The notes under the pieces were generated by a model. That model ran no database searches, was not told the origin of the DNA, and saw only the letters and a program-made list of their open reading frames with translations. DNA of 64,000 nucleotides from Clostridiales bacterium (lineage in GTDB: Bacteria > Bacillota > Clostridia > Oscillospirales > Ruminococcaceae), in the NCBI GenBank assembly GCA_019423685.1, contig JAHZAY010000006.1:62001-126000 (forward strand). The letters are read 5' to 3'. Each line of letters starts with the position of its first letter. Positions within the stretch are counted from its first letter, which is position 1. The position numbers and the translations under genes were made by a program. Of the stretch, positions 14,944-24,081 are shown one piece after another.

Positions 14944-15447
14944 ATGATCGAACTGATTTTGTATACAGAGCAGTACCGCGCCGCGACGCTGCGCCGTATT
15001 GAGGCATTTTGGGGCTTTCACAGCGGACTGGTCGGAGTGGCGGACGAGCCGCAGCAGGAGCAGAGCCCCGTTCTGGAGGACCTGCGCCGCTGGACGGCAC
15101 AGGATCACCGGCTGTATGTCATCCTGCAAGACGGTGAGGATGTGGGCTTTGTCCACCTCTATCGGGCCGGCCCCATCGTGATGGAGCTGGCGGACCTGTT
15201 TGTGGATAAGTCCCGCCGCGGACAGGGAATTGGCACAAGCGCCATCGCCTTGGCTGAACAGAAAGCTAAGGAAGAACCAGGCGTTGAGGCGATGGTATTG
15301 CAGGTGGTCACCCGCAATGAGGATGCGCTGCGCCTCTACCACCATTTGGGGTACGACACGATGAGTATGGTGACGCTGCGCAAGGAATTTTATGAAAATC
15401 GCCGCGACCGCAAGGCCGACTTCCTCGGCATGACCTTCCACATCTAA
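14944..15447 (+). CDS. GNAT-family N-acetyltransferase
   Basis: 167 residues from the ATG at 14944, with AAGGA 8 bases upstream. The acetyl-CoA-binding motif A is visible as LADLFVDKSRRGQGIGTSAI (R/Q-x-x-G-x-G/A type), followed by VLQVVTRNEDALRLYHHLGY, the usual motif B region. The substrate cannot be told; small-molecule or protein N-acetylation are both possible. It stands alone, 26 bases ahead of an unknown gene. Confidence 0.85.
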   Translation: MIELILYTEQYRAATLRRIEAFWGFHSGLVGVADEPQQEQSPVLEDLRRWTAQDHRLYVILQDGEDVGFVHLYRAGPIVMELADLFVDKSRRGQGIGTSAIALAEQKAKEEPGVEAMVLQVVTRNEDALRLYHHLGYDTMSMVTLRKEFYENRRDRKADFLGMTFHI

Positions 15448-15473
15448 TCCCAAACGCAAAAGGAGAAGCTGCA

Positions 15474-15995
15474 ATGATTCCATTTCATACCGTACAGCAG
15501 TTGGAGGAACACCTTCAGAGCAGGTACGGCGCTGTCCCCATCGAGCCGGTAGATTACCTGCTCTACAACGCCCGCCAACAGCTGCTCAACATCTATTACC
15601 CCGAAGCGGTCGGACAGCTGGCCGCCCTCTGCGGCTATACCCCGGACGCCTCGGAGGAGGTGAGTGCACTGCTGGACGAGCTGCTCGCACAGTACGACCG
15701 CGATACGCTGCAATCCGAGTACAGGCAATACCGTTTTGCCGCCGCCGGACCGCAGGGAACGCACGCCACCTTTTATGTCACCATCGAGCGCAACACCGGC
15801 TTTGTGCTGCCGCAATATGAGTTGGAGGAATTGACTGCGCCAGAGCAGATGCCACAGCAGGACATGGATCAGTTTAACGACATCCTGCGGGATCTTCTGC
15901 TCTATCAGGGGGCAAGTCAGGAGGACATCGCCACTAACAGCGAACGGTGGCAGCGGTATCAGGTGATGGCTTCCTACTGGGATCAGCAGCTGTAG
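15474..15995 (+). CDS. Unknown soluble protein downstream of the acetyltransferase
   Basis: 173 residues, acidic and glutamine/tyrosine-rich, with no signal peptide or membrane segment. A good ribosome-binding site (AAAGGAG) precedes the ATG. Stretches such as PVDYLLYNARQQLLNIYYPEA and FYVTIERNTGFVLPQYELEE suggest a folded alpha/beta protein. I know no family. The gene lies 26 bases after the acetyltransferase on the same strand and before a shared terminator, so the two are probably co-transcribed. Confidence 0.6.
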   Translation: MIPFHTVQQLEEHLQSRYGAVPIEPVDYLLYNARQQLLNIYYPEAVGQLAALCGYTPDASEEVSALLDELLAQYDRDTLQSEYRQYRFAAAGPQGTHATFYVTIERNTGFVLPQYELEELTAPEQMPQQDMDQFNDILRDLLLYQGASQEDIATNSERWQRYQVMASYWDQQL

Positions 15996-16035
15996 CGTCC
16001 CGCTGCTTTTGGACAAGGATAAAGGAAGATACAAC

Positions 16036-16089
16036 AAAAAAGCGCTCCGCAAAGAGCCCGGCATAACCGGATTCTTGCGGAGCGCTTTT
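16036..16089. terminator. Bidirectional terminator between converging genes
   Basis: AAAAAAGCGCTCCGCAA (16036-16052) pairs with TTGCGGAGCGCTTTT (16075-16089). It serves both the plus-strand unknown gene and the minus-strand pcrA. Confidence 0.9.
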
Positions 16090-16113
16090 GCATTGGTGTT
16101 TTTTTCGGAGCGA

Positions 16114-18576
16114 TCAGCTGATCTTGGTGAGTTTAGCAAACTTGTACATGATTTTCTTGGTTCCGACCTTGTCGAAGAGTACCTCCAACAGGCAGTCTCC
16201 GCCCATCGGGGTCAGCTTGACGATGTTGCCCTCGCCAAAGGTGTTGTGGCGGACGCGGTCGCCGGCCTTGAGGGTGCAGCTGGCGCCGGCGGGGGCGTCC
16301 GAACTGTAGGAGGTGGTGTGGTGGATGCCGCCCACACCGATGGCGTTGTCGGCGCGGGTCTTTTTGACGGTGTTGGCGCGCTTGAGTTCGGCGGCGCTTG
16401 CTTTGCGCACCGTCTTGTCCTCCACATCGCAGCAGGAGGCGGGGATTTCGGTGACAAAGCGGGAAACGCGGTTGCGCACCGTCTGGCCAAAGATCATGCG
16501 CTGTGCAGCGTTGGTGATGTACAGCTGTTTTTTTGCGCGGGTGATGCACACATAGGCCAGGCGCCGTTCCTCTTCGATCTGATCCGGGTTATAGATGGCC
16601 TGCACGCCGGGGAAGATGCCCTCCTCTGCGCCGCAGAAAAAGACGTTGTTAAATTCCAAGCCCTTTGCCGAGTGCATCGTCATCATGACGACCCGGTCGG
16701 CGTTTTCGTCCAGATTGTCCAGGTCGGTGTAGAGGGTGACCTCCTCCAAAAAGCCGGAGAGGGTAGGGGTCAAAATCTGCGGCTGCTCGTCGGGGTTGTC
16801 CGGGTCGATGGAGGGCTGCGGGAGCTTTTCGGTTTCCTCTATGTATTTTAAGATGTTGGTCTTTAACTCGCCTACGTTCTCGATGCGGTTGATTCCCTCT
16901 TCGCCCAGCGATTGCAGATAGAGCATATAGCCGGTTTCCTCGAGCAGCTCATCAAACAGCTCTTCGAGGTTGCCGCCCTCTGCCAGTTCCCCAAGCCGCT
17001 CGATCATCTGGGCAAATTCGACCAGCTGACGGCTGCGCTTGGCAAGCGGCTGATATTCGTCGGCGTGTGCAAAGACCTCAAACAGTGTCACACCGAGCAT
17101 ATCGGCGATCTCCTGGGCCTTATCGACGGTGGCCTCACCGATGCCGCGCTTGGGCTCGTTGATGATGCGGCGCAGCCGGATCGAATCGGAGTGGTTGTCG
17201 ATGACGCTCATATAGGCGATGAGGTCCTTGATTTCCTTGCGCTCATAGAAGCGCTGGCCGCCGATGATGCGGTAGGCGATGCCCGAACGGATGAGCGCAT
17301 TTTCGATGGTGTTGGACTGCGCGTTCATCCGGTAGAGGATGGCGTGGTCGGAGAACTTCTGTCCGTTGGCGACGTTCTCAAGGATGGTGTCCGCGATGAA
17401 CCGCGCCTCATCCTGTTCGTTGGGTGCACGGTAGACCTTTACCGGGGCGCCCTTGGGGTTTTGTGTCCACAGCGTCTTGCCCTTGCGCTGGGTGTTGTTT
17501 TCGATGACGGCGTTTGCGGCATCCAAGATGGTCTGGGTGCAGCGGTAGTTCTGCTCGAGGCGGATGACCTTGGTGTCGCGGTACTGGCTCTCAAAGTTCA
17601 GGATGTTTTCGATGGTGGCGCCGCGGAACTTGTAGATGCTCTGGTCATCATCGCCCACTACGCAGATATTGTGGTGGCCACCCGCCAGCAGGCTGACCAG
17701 CAAAAACTGGGAATTGTTGGTGTCCTGATACTCGTCGACCATGATGTAACGGAAGCGCTTGCGGTATTTTTCCAGCACCTCGGGATGCTCCTGGAAGATG
17801 CGCACGGTGAAGGTGATGATGTCGTCAAAGTCCAGGGCGTTGGCAGCTTTCAGGCGCTTTTGGTAGTAGCCGTACACCTTGCCCACCACTTCCTGGCGGT
17901 AGTCGCCCTTTGCTTCGCGCAGGACATCCTCGGGGCTGAGCAGCTGATCCTTTGCGGCGCTGATCGAGGCCAAAATCCCCTTTGGCGCCATGACCTTTTC
18001 CTGGATAGCCAGTTCTTTGAGGGCCTCCTTGATGATGCGCACCGAGTCGTCGGTGTCGTAGACGGTGAAGCTGGGCTCATATCCCAGCGCGCCGATCTCG
18101 CGGCGCAGAATGCGCATGCAGGCCGAATGGAAGGTGGAAGCCTGAATGTCGAGGGCCTGTTCGCCCAGCATCGCCTCAAGGCGCTCTTTAAGTTCGCCGG
18201 CAGCTTTGTTGGTGAAGGTGATGGCCAGGATGTTCCAGGGCTTGACGGGGCGGTCCGCAACGATGCGTTGCAGGCGTTCGCGGTTGATGTCGCCGTCGTC
18301 GAGCTTGCGGTCTACCCAAGCTTGCAGAAAATCCAGCTCCTCCTCTCCGATCCAATCCGGGATATAGTCGCTGTGGTAGGCGTTGCCAAACTGGATCATG
18401 TTGGCGATGCGGTTTACCACCACCGTGGTTTTTCCGCTGCCTGCACCGGCTAAGATGAGGACAGGGCCGTCGATTTGAAAGACGGCCTCTCGCTGTTTAT
18501 CGTTCATTTTCGAAAACCACTGTTCAAGAACCTGTTTTCGAAGAAGAAAATATCTCTGTTCAAAATTTTGTGCCAT
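16114..18576 (-). CDS. pcrA: ATP-dependent DNA helicase PcrA/UvrD
   Basis: 820 residues, slightly longer than Bacillus PcrA. The superfamily-1A helicase motifs appear in order: Q motif LNDKQREAV-like (MNDKQREAVF, near 24), Walker A GAGSGKTT (near 45), motif II DEYQDTN, motif III GDDDQSIYKFRGA, motif IV QNYRCT, motif V TMHSAKGLEF and motif VI VCITRAKKQLY. The C-terminal segment ends in a short domain with GDRVRHNTFGEG, the RNA-polymerase-binding Tudor-like region of PcrA. It unwinds DNA in repair and replication-fork maintenance. It stands alone and ends at a shared terminator. Confidence 0.96.
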   Translation of the reverse strand: MAQNFEQRYFLLRKQVLEQWFSKMNDKQREAVFQIDGPVLILAGAGSGKTTVVVNRIANMIQFGNAYHSDYIPDWIGEEELDFLQAWVDRKLDDGDINRERLQRIVADRPVKPWNILAITFTNKAAGELKERLEAMLGEQALDIQASTFHSACMRILRREIGALGYEPSFTVYDTDDSVRIIKEALKELAIQEKVMAPKGILASISAAKDQLLSPEDVLREAKGDYRQEVVGKVYGYYQKRLKAANALDFDDIITFTVRIFQEHPEVLEKYRKRFRYIMVDEYQDTNNSQFLLVSLLAGGHHNICVVGDDDQSIYKFRGATIENILNFESQYRDTKVIRLEQNYRCTQTILDAANAVIENNTQRKGKTLWTQNPKGAPVKVYRAPNEQDEARFIADTILENVANGQKFSDHAILYRMNAQSNTIENALIRSGIAYRIIGGQRFYERKEIKDLIAYMSVIDNHSDSIRLRRIINEPKRGIGEATVDKAQEIADMLGVTLFEVFAHADEYQPLAKRSRQLVEFAQMIERLGELAEGGNLEELFDELLEETGYMLYLQSLGEEGINRIENVGELKTNILKYIEETEKLPQPSIDPDNPDEQPQILTPTLSGFLEEVTLYTDLDNLDENADRVVMMTMHSAKGLEFNNVFFCGAEEGIFPGVQAIYNPDQIEEERRLAYVCITRAKKQLYITNAAQRMIFGQTVRNRVSRFVTEIPASCCDVEDKTVRKASAAELKRANTVKKTRADNAIGVGGIHHTTSYSSDAPAGASCTLKAGDRVRHNTFGEGNIVKLTPMGGDCLLEVLFDKVGTKKIMYKFAKLTKIS

Positions 18577-18762
18577 GGGGGTATCAAGCCTTTCTTGTTG
18601 ATGGGTTCTATGTCAAAACGATCGGAAAAATATTATAGCACATCCGGCGGCAAAAATCCATTGCCAAACCGCCAAAGTTTTGTTTTCTCGGCAAACGCAG
18701 CGGAAAGGGAAAAAAGGGGGGCGGACAGCACCCCTAATCCAAACGGAGCAAAAAAGGAGGAT

Positions 18763-18793
18763 AAAAAAAGGGGGCCAAAAGGCCCCGCTTTTA
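18763..18793 (-). terminator. Terminator of hpf
   Basis: GGGGCC-AAAA-GGCCCC with an A-run on its left flank, which reads as a T-run on the minus strand downstream of the hpf stop. Confidence 0.82.
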
Positions 18794-18801
18794 AAACAAT
18801 A

Positions 18802-19326
18802 TTATACTTCTTCTGGTTCAATCAGTGCATAATTGCCGTCATGGCGTTTGTATACGACATTGATCTGACCGTTGGATGCGTTGCGGAATACAAAGAAGGT
18901 GTGATCCAGCATATTCATCTGCAAAATCGCCTCGTCCACTTCCATCGGTTTTACCTGGAAGTGTTTTACCTTGACGACCTTGTAGTCTTCGGTGTCGTCC
19001 ATCTCCTCAATAAACTCTGGGGTAAAGGATGCCGATTTCATCCGACGCTCCAGTTTGCTCTTGTTCTTGACAATCTGGCGGAACAGGGAGTCAATGACGG
19101 CTTCCAACGCTTCCTCGCGACCGTCCTCGGTGCGCTCTGCCCGGAAGAACAGGCCCTCCGATTTGATCGTGACCTCCACGGTTTCGTGGTCTCCCGAGTG
19201 GGTGACAGTCAGTTTTGCCTGTGCCGAGTCTCCAAAGAATTTATCAAATTTGGCAAGCTTTTTCTCCGCTCTTGCACGGAAAGAATCTTTGATGCTGGTG
19301 TTTCTGGCTGTGATGTTAACCTTCAT
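18802..19326 (-). CDS. hpf: Long-form ribosome hibernation promoting factor
   Basis: 174 residues from the ATG at 19326 (MKVNITARNTSIKDSFRARA), preceded by GGGGTTG-type leader sequence. The frame opens 10 codons earlier, but HPF proteins start at this Met. Residues about 1-95 are the S30AE/YfiA domain that sits in the 30S decoding centre. Residues about 120-174 are the C-terminal dimerisation domain (VVKVKHFQVKPMEVDEAILQ, HTFFVFRN), which makes 100S ribosome dimers in Firmicutes. It is monocistronic with its own promoter and terminator. Confidence 0.94.
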   Translation of the reverse strand: MKVNITARNTSIKDSFRARAEKKLAKFDKFFGDSAQAKLTVTHSGDHETVEVTIKSEGLFFRAERTEDGREEALEAVIDSLFRQIVKNKSKLERRMKSASFTPEFIEEMDDTEDYKVVKVKHFQVKPMEVDEAILQMNMLDHTFFVFRNASNGQINVVYKRHDGNYALIEPEEV

Positions 19327-19393
19327 TGTTTCAACCCCTTTTGCGATAGTGTACAAAATATCTAGGTTGAGTCCTTTTTATTTTGTTGAGTTT

Positions 19394-19422
19394 ATTATAC
19401 TACTTTCCTCCGCAAAGGTCAA
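19394..19422 (-). promoter_or_regulatory. Promoter of hpf
   Basis: On the minus strand: -35 TTGACC (19422-19417), a 17-base spacer and -10 TATAAT (19399-19394), about 70 bases upstream of the hpf start. Confidence 0.8.
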
Positions 19423-19492
19423 GGGAATTCTAATACATTTAATAGAAAAAACGATTCTCGTTCATCCTTTTTGTGGGATGCACACAAAAGAA

Positions 19493-20632
19493 TCATCCTT
19501 TCGCACCGCTGCCCTCCTTAAAGTACATATACAGCTGACACTGGATCATGCCGTTATACAGCTTGCGGCGCTTGTCGGCCTTGCGGCCAAAGTACTTTTC
19601 AAAGTCCGGGTCGGGGCTGATGATGTAGTAGCGGTGCGGGTAGCCCTGGCAGAAGGTGCGGCCCATCTCCCGATAGATCTCCCGCGCGGCCTGTACATCC
19701 AGCAAGCGCTCACCGTAGGGAGGATTGCAGATGACAACGCCCTTCTCCTTGGGGATAAAGAAGTCCTTGACATCTTGGCGCTGGACCTCGATGCGGGCGT
19801 CCACACCGGCCTGCTTGGCGTTGTGCAGGGTCAATTCCACCGCTTCGGGGTCGATGTCGCTGCCGAAGGCGTGGAAGGTGGCGGTGCGCTGGATCAGGTC
19901 AAATGCACGGTGGCGCTCCTGCTGCCAAACGCTTTGGGGCAGCCATCCCCATTTTTCTGCGGAAAAGCGCCTGCGCAGTCCGGGTGCAATGCGCATTGCG
20001 TGCATGGCGCCCTCGATGAGCAAGGTGCCGGAACCGCAGAACGGGTCGTACAGCTGGGAGTCGGGGTAGACGCGGGCGATGTCGATGATGCCGGCGGCCA
20101 GAGTCTCCTTGATGGGGGCGATGACCGAGCTTCTGCGGTAGCCGCGCTTGTGCAGGCCCACTCCGGTGGTGTCCAGCGAGAGGAGGACCTGGTCGTGGTG
20201 GATGGCAAACTCGATGGCGCAGGTGGGGCCGCTCTCCTCAAACCAGTTTAGCCCATACGCCTGTTGCAGGCGGGTGACGATCGCTTTTTTGATGATCGAC
20301 TGACAGTCTGGTATGCTGTGCAGCTGGGATTTTAAAGCCCAGCCGCTCTTGACTGGGAAGGCGTCCTTGCGGCCGATATAATTTTCAAAGGGGATTTTGC
20401 GCACCCCCTGGAAGAGCTCCTCAAAGGAGCGGGCCTCAAAGCGGCCCAAAACGAGCTGGACACGCTCGGCAGTGCGCAGGCCGATATTGGCGCGCGCAAT
20501 CAGCGATTCATCCCCCTCAAAGGTGACGCGGCCGTCGGTGACCTGGACGTTTTGCGCATCCATGCGGCGGACCTCAGAGGCCAGCACACTTTCCAGACCA
20601 AAGTGACAGGGGGCGGACAGGGTTACTTTCAA
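19493..20632 (-). CDS. THUMP-domain class I SAM-dependent RNA methyltransferase (RlmL/YpsC family)
   Basis: 379 residues from a TTG at 20632, with AAAGGAG 9 bases upstream; an earlier TTG would place the ribosome-binding site inside the gene. The N-terminal third is a THUMP RNA-binding domain. The C-terminal part is an N6/N2-type methyltransferase with DPFCGSGTLLIEGA (SAM-binding motif I), GSDIDPEAV and the catalytic NPPYGERL. Firmicute members (YpsC) methylate guanosine N2 of 23S rRNA. It corresponds to the first half of E. coli RlmL, without the RlmK fusion. Confidence 0.92.
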   Translation of the reverse strand: MKVTLSAPCHFGLESVLASEVRRMDAQNVQVTDGRVTFEGDESLIARANIGLRTAERVQLVLGRFEARSFEELFQGVRKIPFENYIGRKDAFPVKSGWALKSQLHSIPDCQSIIKKAIVTRLQQAYGLNWFEESGPTCAIEFAIHHDQVLLSLDTTGVGLHKRGYRRSSVIAPIKETLAAGIIDIARVYPDSQLYDPFCGSGTLLIEGAMHAMRIAPGLRRRFSAEKWGWLPQSVWQQERHRAFDLIQRTATFHAFGSDIDPEAVELTLHNAKQAGVDARIEVQRQDVKDFFIPKEKGVVICNPPYGERLLDVQAAREIYREMGRTFCQGYPHRYYIISPDPDFEKYFGRKADKRRKLYNGMIQCQLYMYFKEGSGAKG

Positions 20633-20721
20633 GATACAATTCTCCTTTACAAAAGACAAGACATTTTGGATTCTTTTAGGCTATGATAACAAGTGTTGGG
20701 GGAGAATGCAAGCGCAAAGGG

Positions 20722-21048
20722 CTACAACAGTTCCCGCAGCTTATCTAAAAATGCCTCTTCGCCGAAGGTATTGATCTTAAAAAAGACAGCCTGGCTGCCG
20801 CCCGAGGTGATTGCACTCAGGTGGATGGGGCCGCTGCCCACCTGAAACAGGGTGACGTTCATGCTGACGCGGTTGCCGCCCAGATAGCTGTAGCGCTCAA
20901 AGACGCGCACACTGCACCGCGCATCGCCGTCGTAAAAGTCGCTCCAATCCTCAAGCGATGCAGAGATGCTGCCGTTTTTGATGCCTTCCTCGATGCGGTC
21001 GACGATCTCGTTAAAGCTTCCGTACAGAGTTTGTTCCAGCTTTGCCAT
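20722..21048 (-). CDS. Small conserved protein (DUF6054-like)
   Basis: 108 residues, soluble, with no catalytic motif. The segment LEDWSDFYDGDARCSVRVFERYS and the following VSMNVTLFQ look like a known uncharacterised clostridial family that I recall as DUF6054. A strong ribosome-binding site (GGAGG) lies before the ATG. A terminator-like hairpin separates it from the pepF operon upstream, so it may be transcribed alone or by read-through. Confidence 0.7.
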   Translation of the reverse strand: MAKLEQTLYGSFNEIVDRIEEGIKNGSISASLEDWSDFYDGDARCSVRVFERYSYLGGNRVSMNVTLFQVGSGPIHLSAITSGGSQAVFFKINTFGEEAFLDKLRELL

Positions 21049-21084
21049 AGTTTGCCTCCTTTTGTGTATTCCAATTTTCCACTA

Positions 21085-21117
21085 AACAAAAAGGGGAAAG
21101 GAACCGGTCCTTCCCCC
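21085..21117 (-). terminator. Terminator of the plsC-pepF operon
   Basis: GGGGAAAGGA (21093-21102) pairs with TCCTTCCCCC (21108-21117), with one bulge. The A-run on the left reads as a T-run on the minus strand. Confidence 0.7.
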
Positions 21118-21128
21118 TGGAGCATTTG

Positions 21129-22817
21129 CTACATCGAATGGGCCTGCAGCCACGCGCGAATATCTGTGACGGTGCGGGTCAGACCGCCATTTTCCAGCGG
21201 GCACTGCAATCCGGCTGAATGGACGATGTCCACAAAGGTTTTGGTGCCGCCGAGCTTGACAAAATCGAGGTACTTCTGCCATGCGCCCTGATGGTCGTGC
21301 ATCGAAAGTGCCCAGAATTGCAGCGAGATCATCTGTGCCAGGCTGTAGTCAATGTAGTAGAACGGGCACTCGAAGATGTGCAGCTGGCGCTGCCATCCGG
21401 CTCCGCGGTGATAGAAGTTGACCTCGTGGTTGTCGATGTGCGGGCGATAGAGCTTTTCCAGGCGATTCCACTCGGCGTTGCGCTCTTCCGGGGTCCATTC
21501 CGGGTGCAGGTAGACGCTCTCCTGGAAGTGATCCACCTCGCAGCCGTAGGGGATGAAGGTCATGGCGCTTTCGGCGTGGAAGAGCTCATATTTGTCGGTG
21601 TCCTCCTTAAAGAAGAGGTGATGCCAGGGAGCGGTCAAAAATTCCATCGACATCGAGTGGCTTTCGCACACATCCATCGTCGGCTCGCGCAGATCCAGGT
21701 GTGGGATGCAGCGGTCCGCCATAAAGTCGGCAAAGGCGTGGCCCGCTTCATGGGTGAGCACGTCGACGTCTCCGGCAGTGCCGTTCCAGTTGGCAAAGAT
21801 GAACGGCGCATGGTAGAGCGGCAGGCTGGTGCAGTAGCCGCCCATCGCCTTTCCTTCTTTGGAAAGCACGTCGAACAGGTCGTGGTCGAACATCACCTGG
21901 ATAAACTCTGCTGTTTCCGGGGACATTTCGGTGTACATTTTCTTTCCGGCGGCCATCAGCTCGTCGGGAGTGCCGTGCGGCAGGGGGTTGCCGTCCGAGA
22001 AGAAATAGGTGTTGTCGTACACCTGCATCCCCTCCACGCCGATGCGCTCTGCCTGGCGGGACTTGATCTCATTGTTGACCGGTACAATCTCCTCGACTAC
22101 CTGGCGGCGGAAGTTTGCGACCTGTTCAGGGCCATAGCAGTTGCGGGTGTTCAGCAGATAGGCCATCTCTACATAGTTTTTAAGGCCGAGGGTGTGCGCC
22201 TGCTGGGTGCGGTTTGCAACCAGCTTGTCGAACAACTCGTCCAGCTCCTGCTGGTGGTCGTCAAAGAATTTTCCATAGGCCTGGGTGGCAGCTTTGCGCA
22301 CTGCGCGGTCGGGGCTTTGCTGGTAGGGACCCAGCTGGGAGAGGTTGCAGATTTTGCCGTCAAATTCGATTTTTGCGCTGGCGCACAGCTTTTGGTACTG
22401 CTGTACCAGCTGGTTTTCCTGCTGAATCAGCGGGATCAGCTCGGGGGAGAAGGAGCGCAGCGCGATCTCGATGTTCTGGAAGAGCAGACTGCCATATTCC
22501 TTTTCCAGCTCTGCCCGGAAGGAGGAGCTGGCCAAAACTTTGTTAAACTGTTGCAGCTTCTCGTCGACGACAGGGGCCATCTGTTCGTTATATTCTTCTT
22601 CTGCACTGTAGAAGGCGTCGCGGGTGTCGACGGTGTAGCGGATGGTTGCAATCTGCACACTGGTGCGCAGCTGGCAGCGCAGCTGTTCGAGCTCCTTCAT
22701 CGCCTCCAACTGCTGTGCAGCGCAGGTGGCCTGCTTCATCTTTTGGGTGAGGGCATCGATCTTGTCCATCAGCGCGTTGTAGTCCGGGCGCTGATAGGGG
22801 AATTCAGAAAATTTCAT
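21129..22817 (-). CDS. pepF: M3-family oligoendopeptidase
   Basis: 562 residues. The zinc-protease motif HEAGH in LTHEAGHAFADFM (near residue 355) gives two zinc ligands and the catalytic Glu; the third ligand is expected about 25 residues on, in the LREPTMDVCESHS segment (Glu). The length and the N-terminal helical part match oligoendopeptidase-F-like M3 enzymes of Firmicutes. It degrades short peptides in the cytoplasm. It is the last gene of a four-gene operon with an HD-domain protein, a phosphodiesterase and plsC. Confidence 0.93.
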   Translation of the reverse strand: MKFSEFPYQRPDYNALMDKIDALTQKMKQATCAAQQLEAMKELEQLRCQLRTSVQIATIRYTVDTRDAFYSAEEEYNEQMAPVVDEKLQQFNKVLASSSFRAELEKEYGSLLFQNIEIALRSFSPELIPLIQQENQLVQQYQKLCASAKIEFDGKICNLSQLGPYQQSPDRAVRKAATQAYGKFFDDHQQELDELFDKLVANRTQQAHTLGLKNYVEMAYLLNTRNCYGPEQVANFRRQVVEEIVPVNNEIKSRQAERIGVEGMQVYDNTYFFSDGNPLPHGTPDELMAAGKKMYTEMSPETAEFIQVMFDHDLFDVLSKEGKAMGGYCTSLPLYHAPFIFANWNGTAGDVDVLTHEAGHAFADFMADRCIPHLDLREPTMDVCESHSMSMEFLTAPWHHLFFKEDTDKYELFHAESAMTFIPYGCEVDHFQESVYLHPEWTPEERNAEWNRLEKLYRPHIDNHEVNFYHRGAGWQRQLHIFECPFYYIDYSLAQMISLQFWALSMHDHQGAWQKYLDFVKLGGTKTFVDIVHSAGLQCPLENGGLTRTVTDIRAWLQAHSM

Positions 22818-22868
22818 CTTGCGTTTGCTCCTTTCTGAAAAGAGGTAGAAAATTAAAATGAGCTGCGG

Positions 22869-23471
22869 TCAGACAAGGTCTGCCGAAGAATTTTCCAGCA
22901 CATTGTCAAGGAAAGAATAGATGCTGCATCCGCACTTGCGGTCAAAGTATTTCTTTAAATTTAAAAAGGCGCGCCATTTGTCCAACATTCCTTCAAACAC
23001 GCCGTGCCGCAGCGCCACATCGACCAGCCTCTTTTCCACAATGCAGGCGCCCTGTGGCAGCGAGATGGCGTCGCACAGCTGGATGAGGCGGTCATAGTCG
23101 TCGAAGGGGTGGTCACGCAGGTAGCGCTTTAAGAAATCCAGTTGAGCGGGGGTGCAGTCGATCTTGCCGGAGAAGTGGCGCACATCGGGCACCGGAAAGG
23201 AGTGGGTGAGGCAGATGCGGGCGATGGCGTCCTCCCCGAGCGCCATCATATAGTCGTAGCCGTCGAAGAGGTGCAGGATGCCGGTGACCCCTGCGCGGCG
23301 GCCAATGTCGTGCAGCAGGCCGAAGATGTAGGCGCGCCCGGCGTCCATGCCGGCATGCAGGGCGATCTGCTGAGCATTTTGGGCGACCGACCGGCTGTGC
23401 AAGATCCACCCGCCGGGATTGAGCCCGGCGGCAATTTGCAGCTGATCCTGAGCCTGTTGGAGGGTGAGCAT
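22869..23471 (-). CDS. HD-domain phosphohydrolase-like protein
   Basis: 200 residues. An HD fold is signalled by ILHSRSVAQNAQ (His), FGLLHDIGR (the HD pair) and ICLTHSFP (third His), the usual metal-binding set of the HDIG/HDc superfamily. The substrate is unknown; nucleotide phosphohydrolase or tRNA-related roles are typical. It lies 22 bases after the phosphodiesterase gene and 51 before pepF, so it is in the same operon. Confidence 0.82.
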   Translation of the reverse strand: MLTLQQAQDQLQIAAGLNPGGWILHSRSVAQNAQQIALHAGMDAGRAYIFGLLHDIGRRAGVTGILHLFDGYDYMMALGEDAIARICLTHSFPVPDVRHFSGKIDCTPAQLDFLKRYLRDHPFDDYDRLIQLCDAISLPQGACIVEKRLVDVALRHGVFEGMLDKWRAFLNLKKYFDRKCGCSIYSFLDNVLENSSADLV

Positions 23472-23493
23472 TGGGTGCAGCCTCCTTTTTATA

Positions 23494-24045
23494 TTAGCGG
23501 ATGGAGAAGGTGTCGATGACCGACCCGTCCTCGATGGCTTTTAAGGTGAAGGTGTCGCCCTCAAGCGTCATATAGCTGTTGCGGCTGCCCGCTTTGGGGA
23601 TCGAGACCGAGCCCGGGTTGACATAGGTATATCCGTCCCCAAACTGCTCAAAGGCGGGGATGTGGGTGTGACCGTGCAGCAGGATATCTCCTTTTTGGAA
23701 GGGCGGGTGGTTGTCCATGTTGTAGACATGTCCGTGGGTGGCCCAGACCATGTGGTCGTTGAGCCACAGCGCGGCGTAGTCGGCCATAATCGGAAATTGC
23801 AGCACCATCTGATCTACGTCGCAGTCGCAGTTGCCGCGGATGCACAGCAGCTGCTCGCGCATATTGTTGAGCATCTCGATGACCTTTTTGGGCGCGTAAT
23901 CCTTGGGCAGGTCGTTGCGTGGTCCGTGGTAGAGGATGTCGCCCAGCAGCAACAGCTTGCCGGCTTTTTCCTCCCAGTAGCGGTCCACCATCTTTTCACA
24001 CCAATATGCCGAACCGTGCAGGTCCGAAGCAATCATCCATTTCAT
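23494..24045 (-). CDS. yfcE: YfcE-type metallophosphodiesterase
   Basis: 183 residues. The calcineurin-like phosphoesterase signature appears in full: ASDLHGS (D-x-H), LLLGDILYHGPRN (GD), CIRGNCDCDVD (GNCD), WATHGHV (H) and LLHGHTHIP (GHTH). The length and the conserved GNCDCDVDQ segment fit the YfcE/MJ0936 branch, phosphodiesterases of uncertain natural substrate. It overlaps no neighbour but sits 36 bases after plsC and 22 before the HD gene. Confidence 0.92.
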   Translation of the reverse strand: MKWMIASDLHGSAYWCEKMVDRYWEEKAGKLLLLGDILYHGPRNDLPKDYAPKKVIEMLNNMREQLLCIRGNCDCDVDQMVLQFPIMADYAALWLNDHMVWATHGHVYNMDNHPPFQKGDILLHGHTHIPAFEQFGDGYTYVNPGSVSIPKAGSRNSYMTLEGDTFTLKAIEDGSVIDTFSIR

Positions 24046-24081
24046 CGCATAATCCTCCTTATATTTGTGTTTGAAACTTTT

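Noticed and set aside
16912..18453. A 513-codon open frame opposite pcrA
   Set aside because: It is a shadow of the helicase gene; valine/aspartate-rich translation without domain features.
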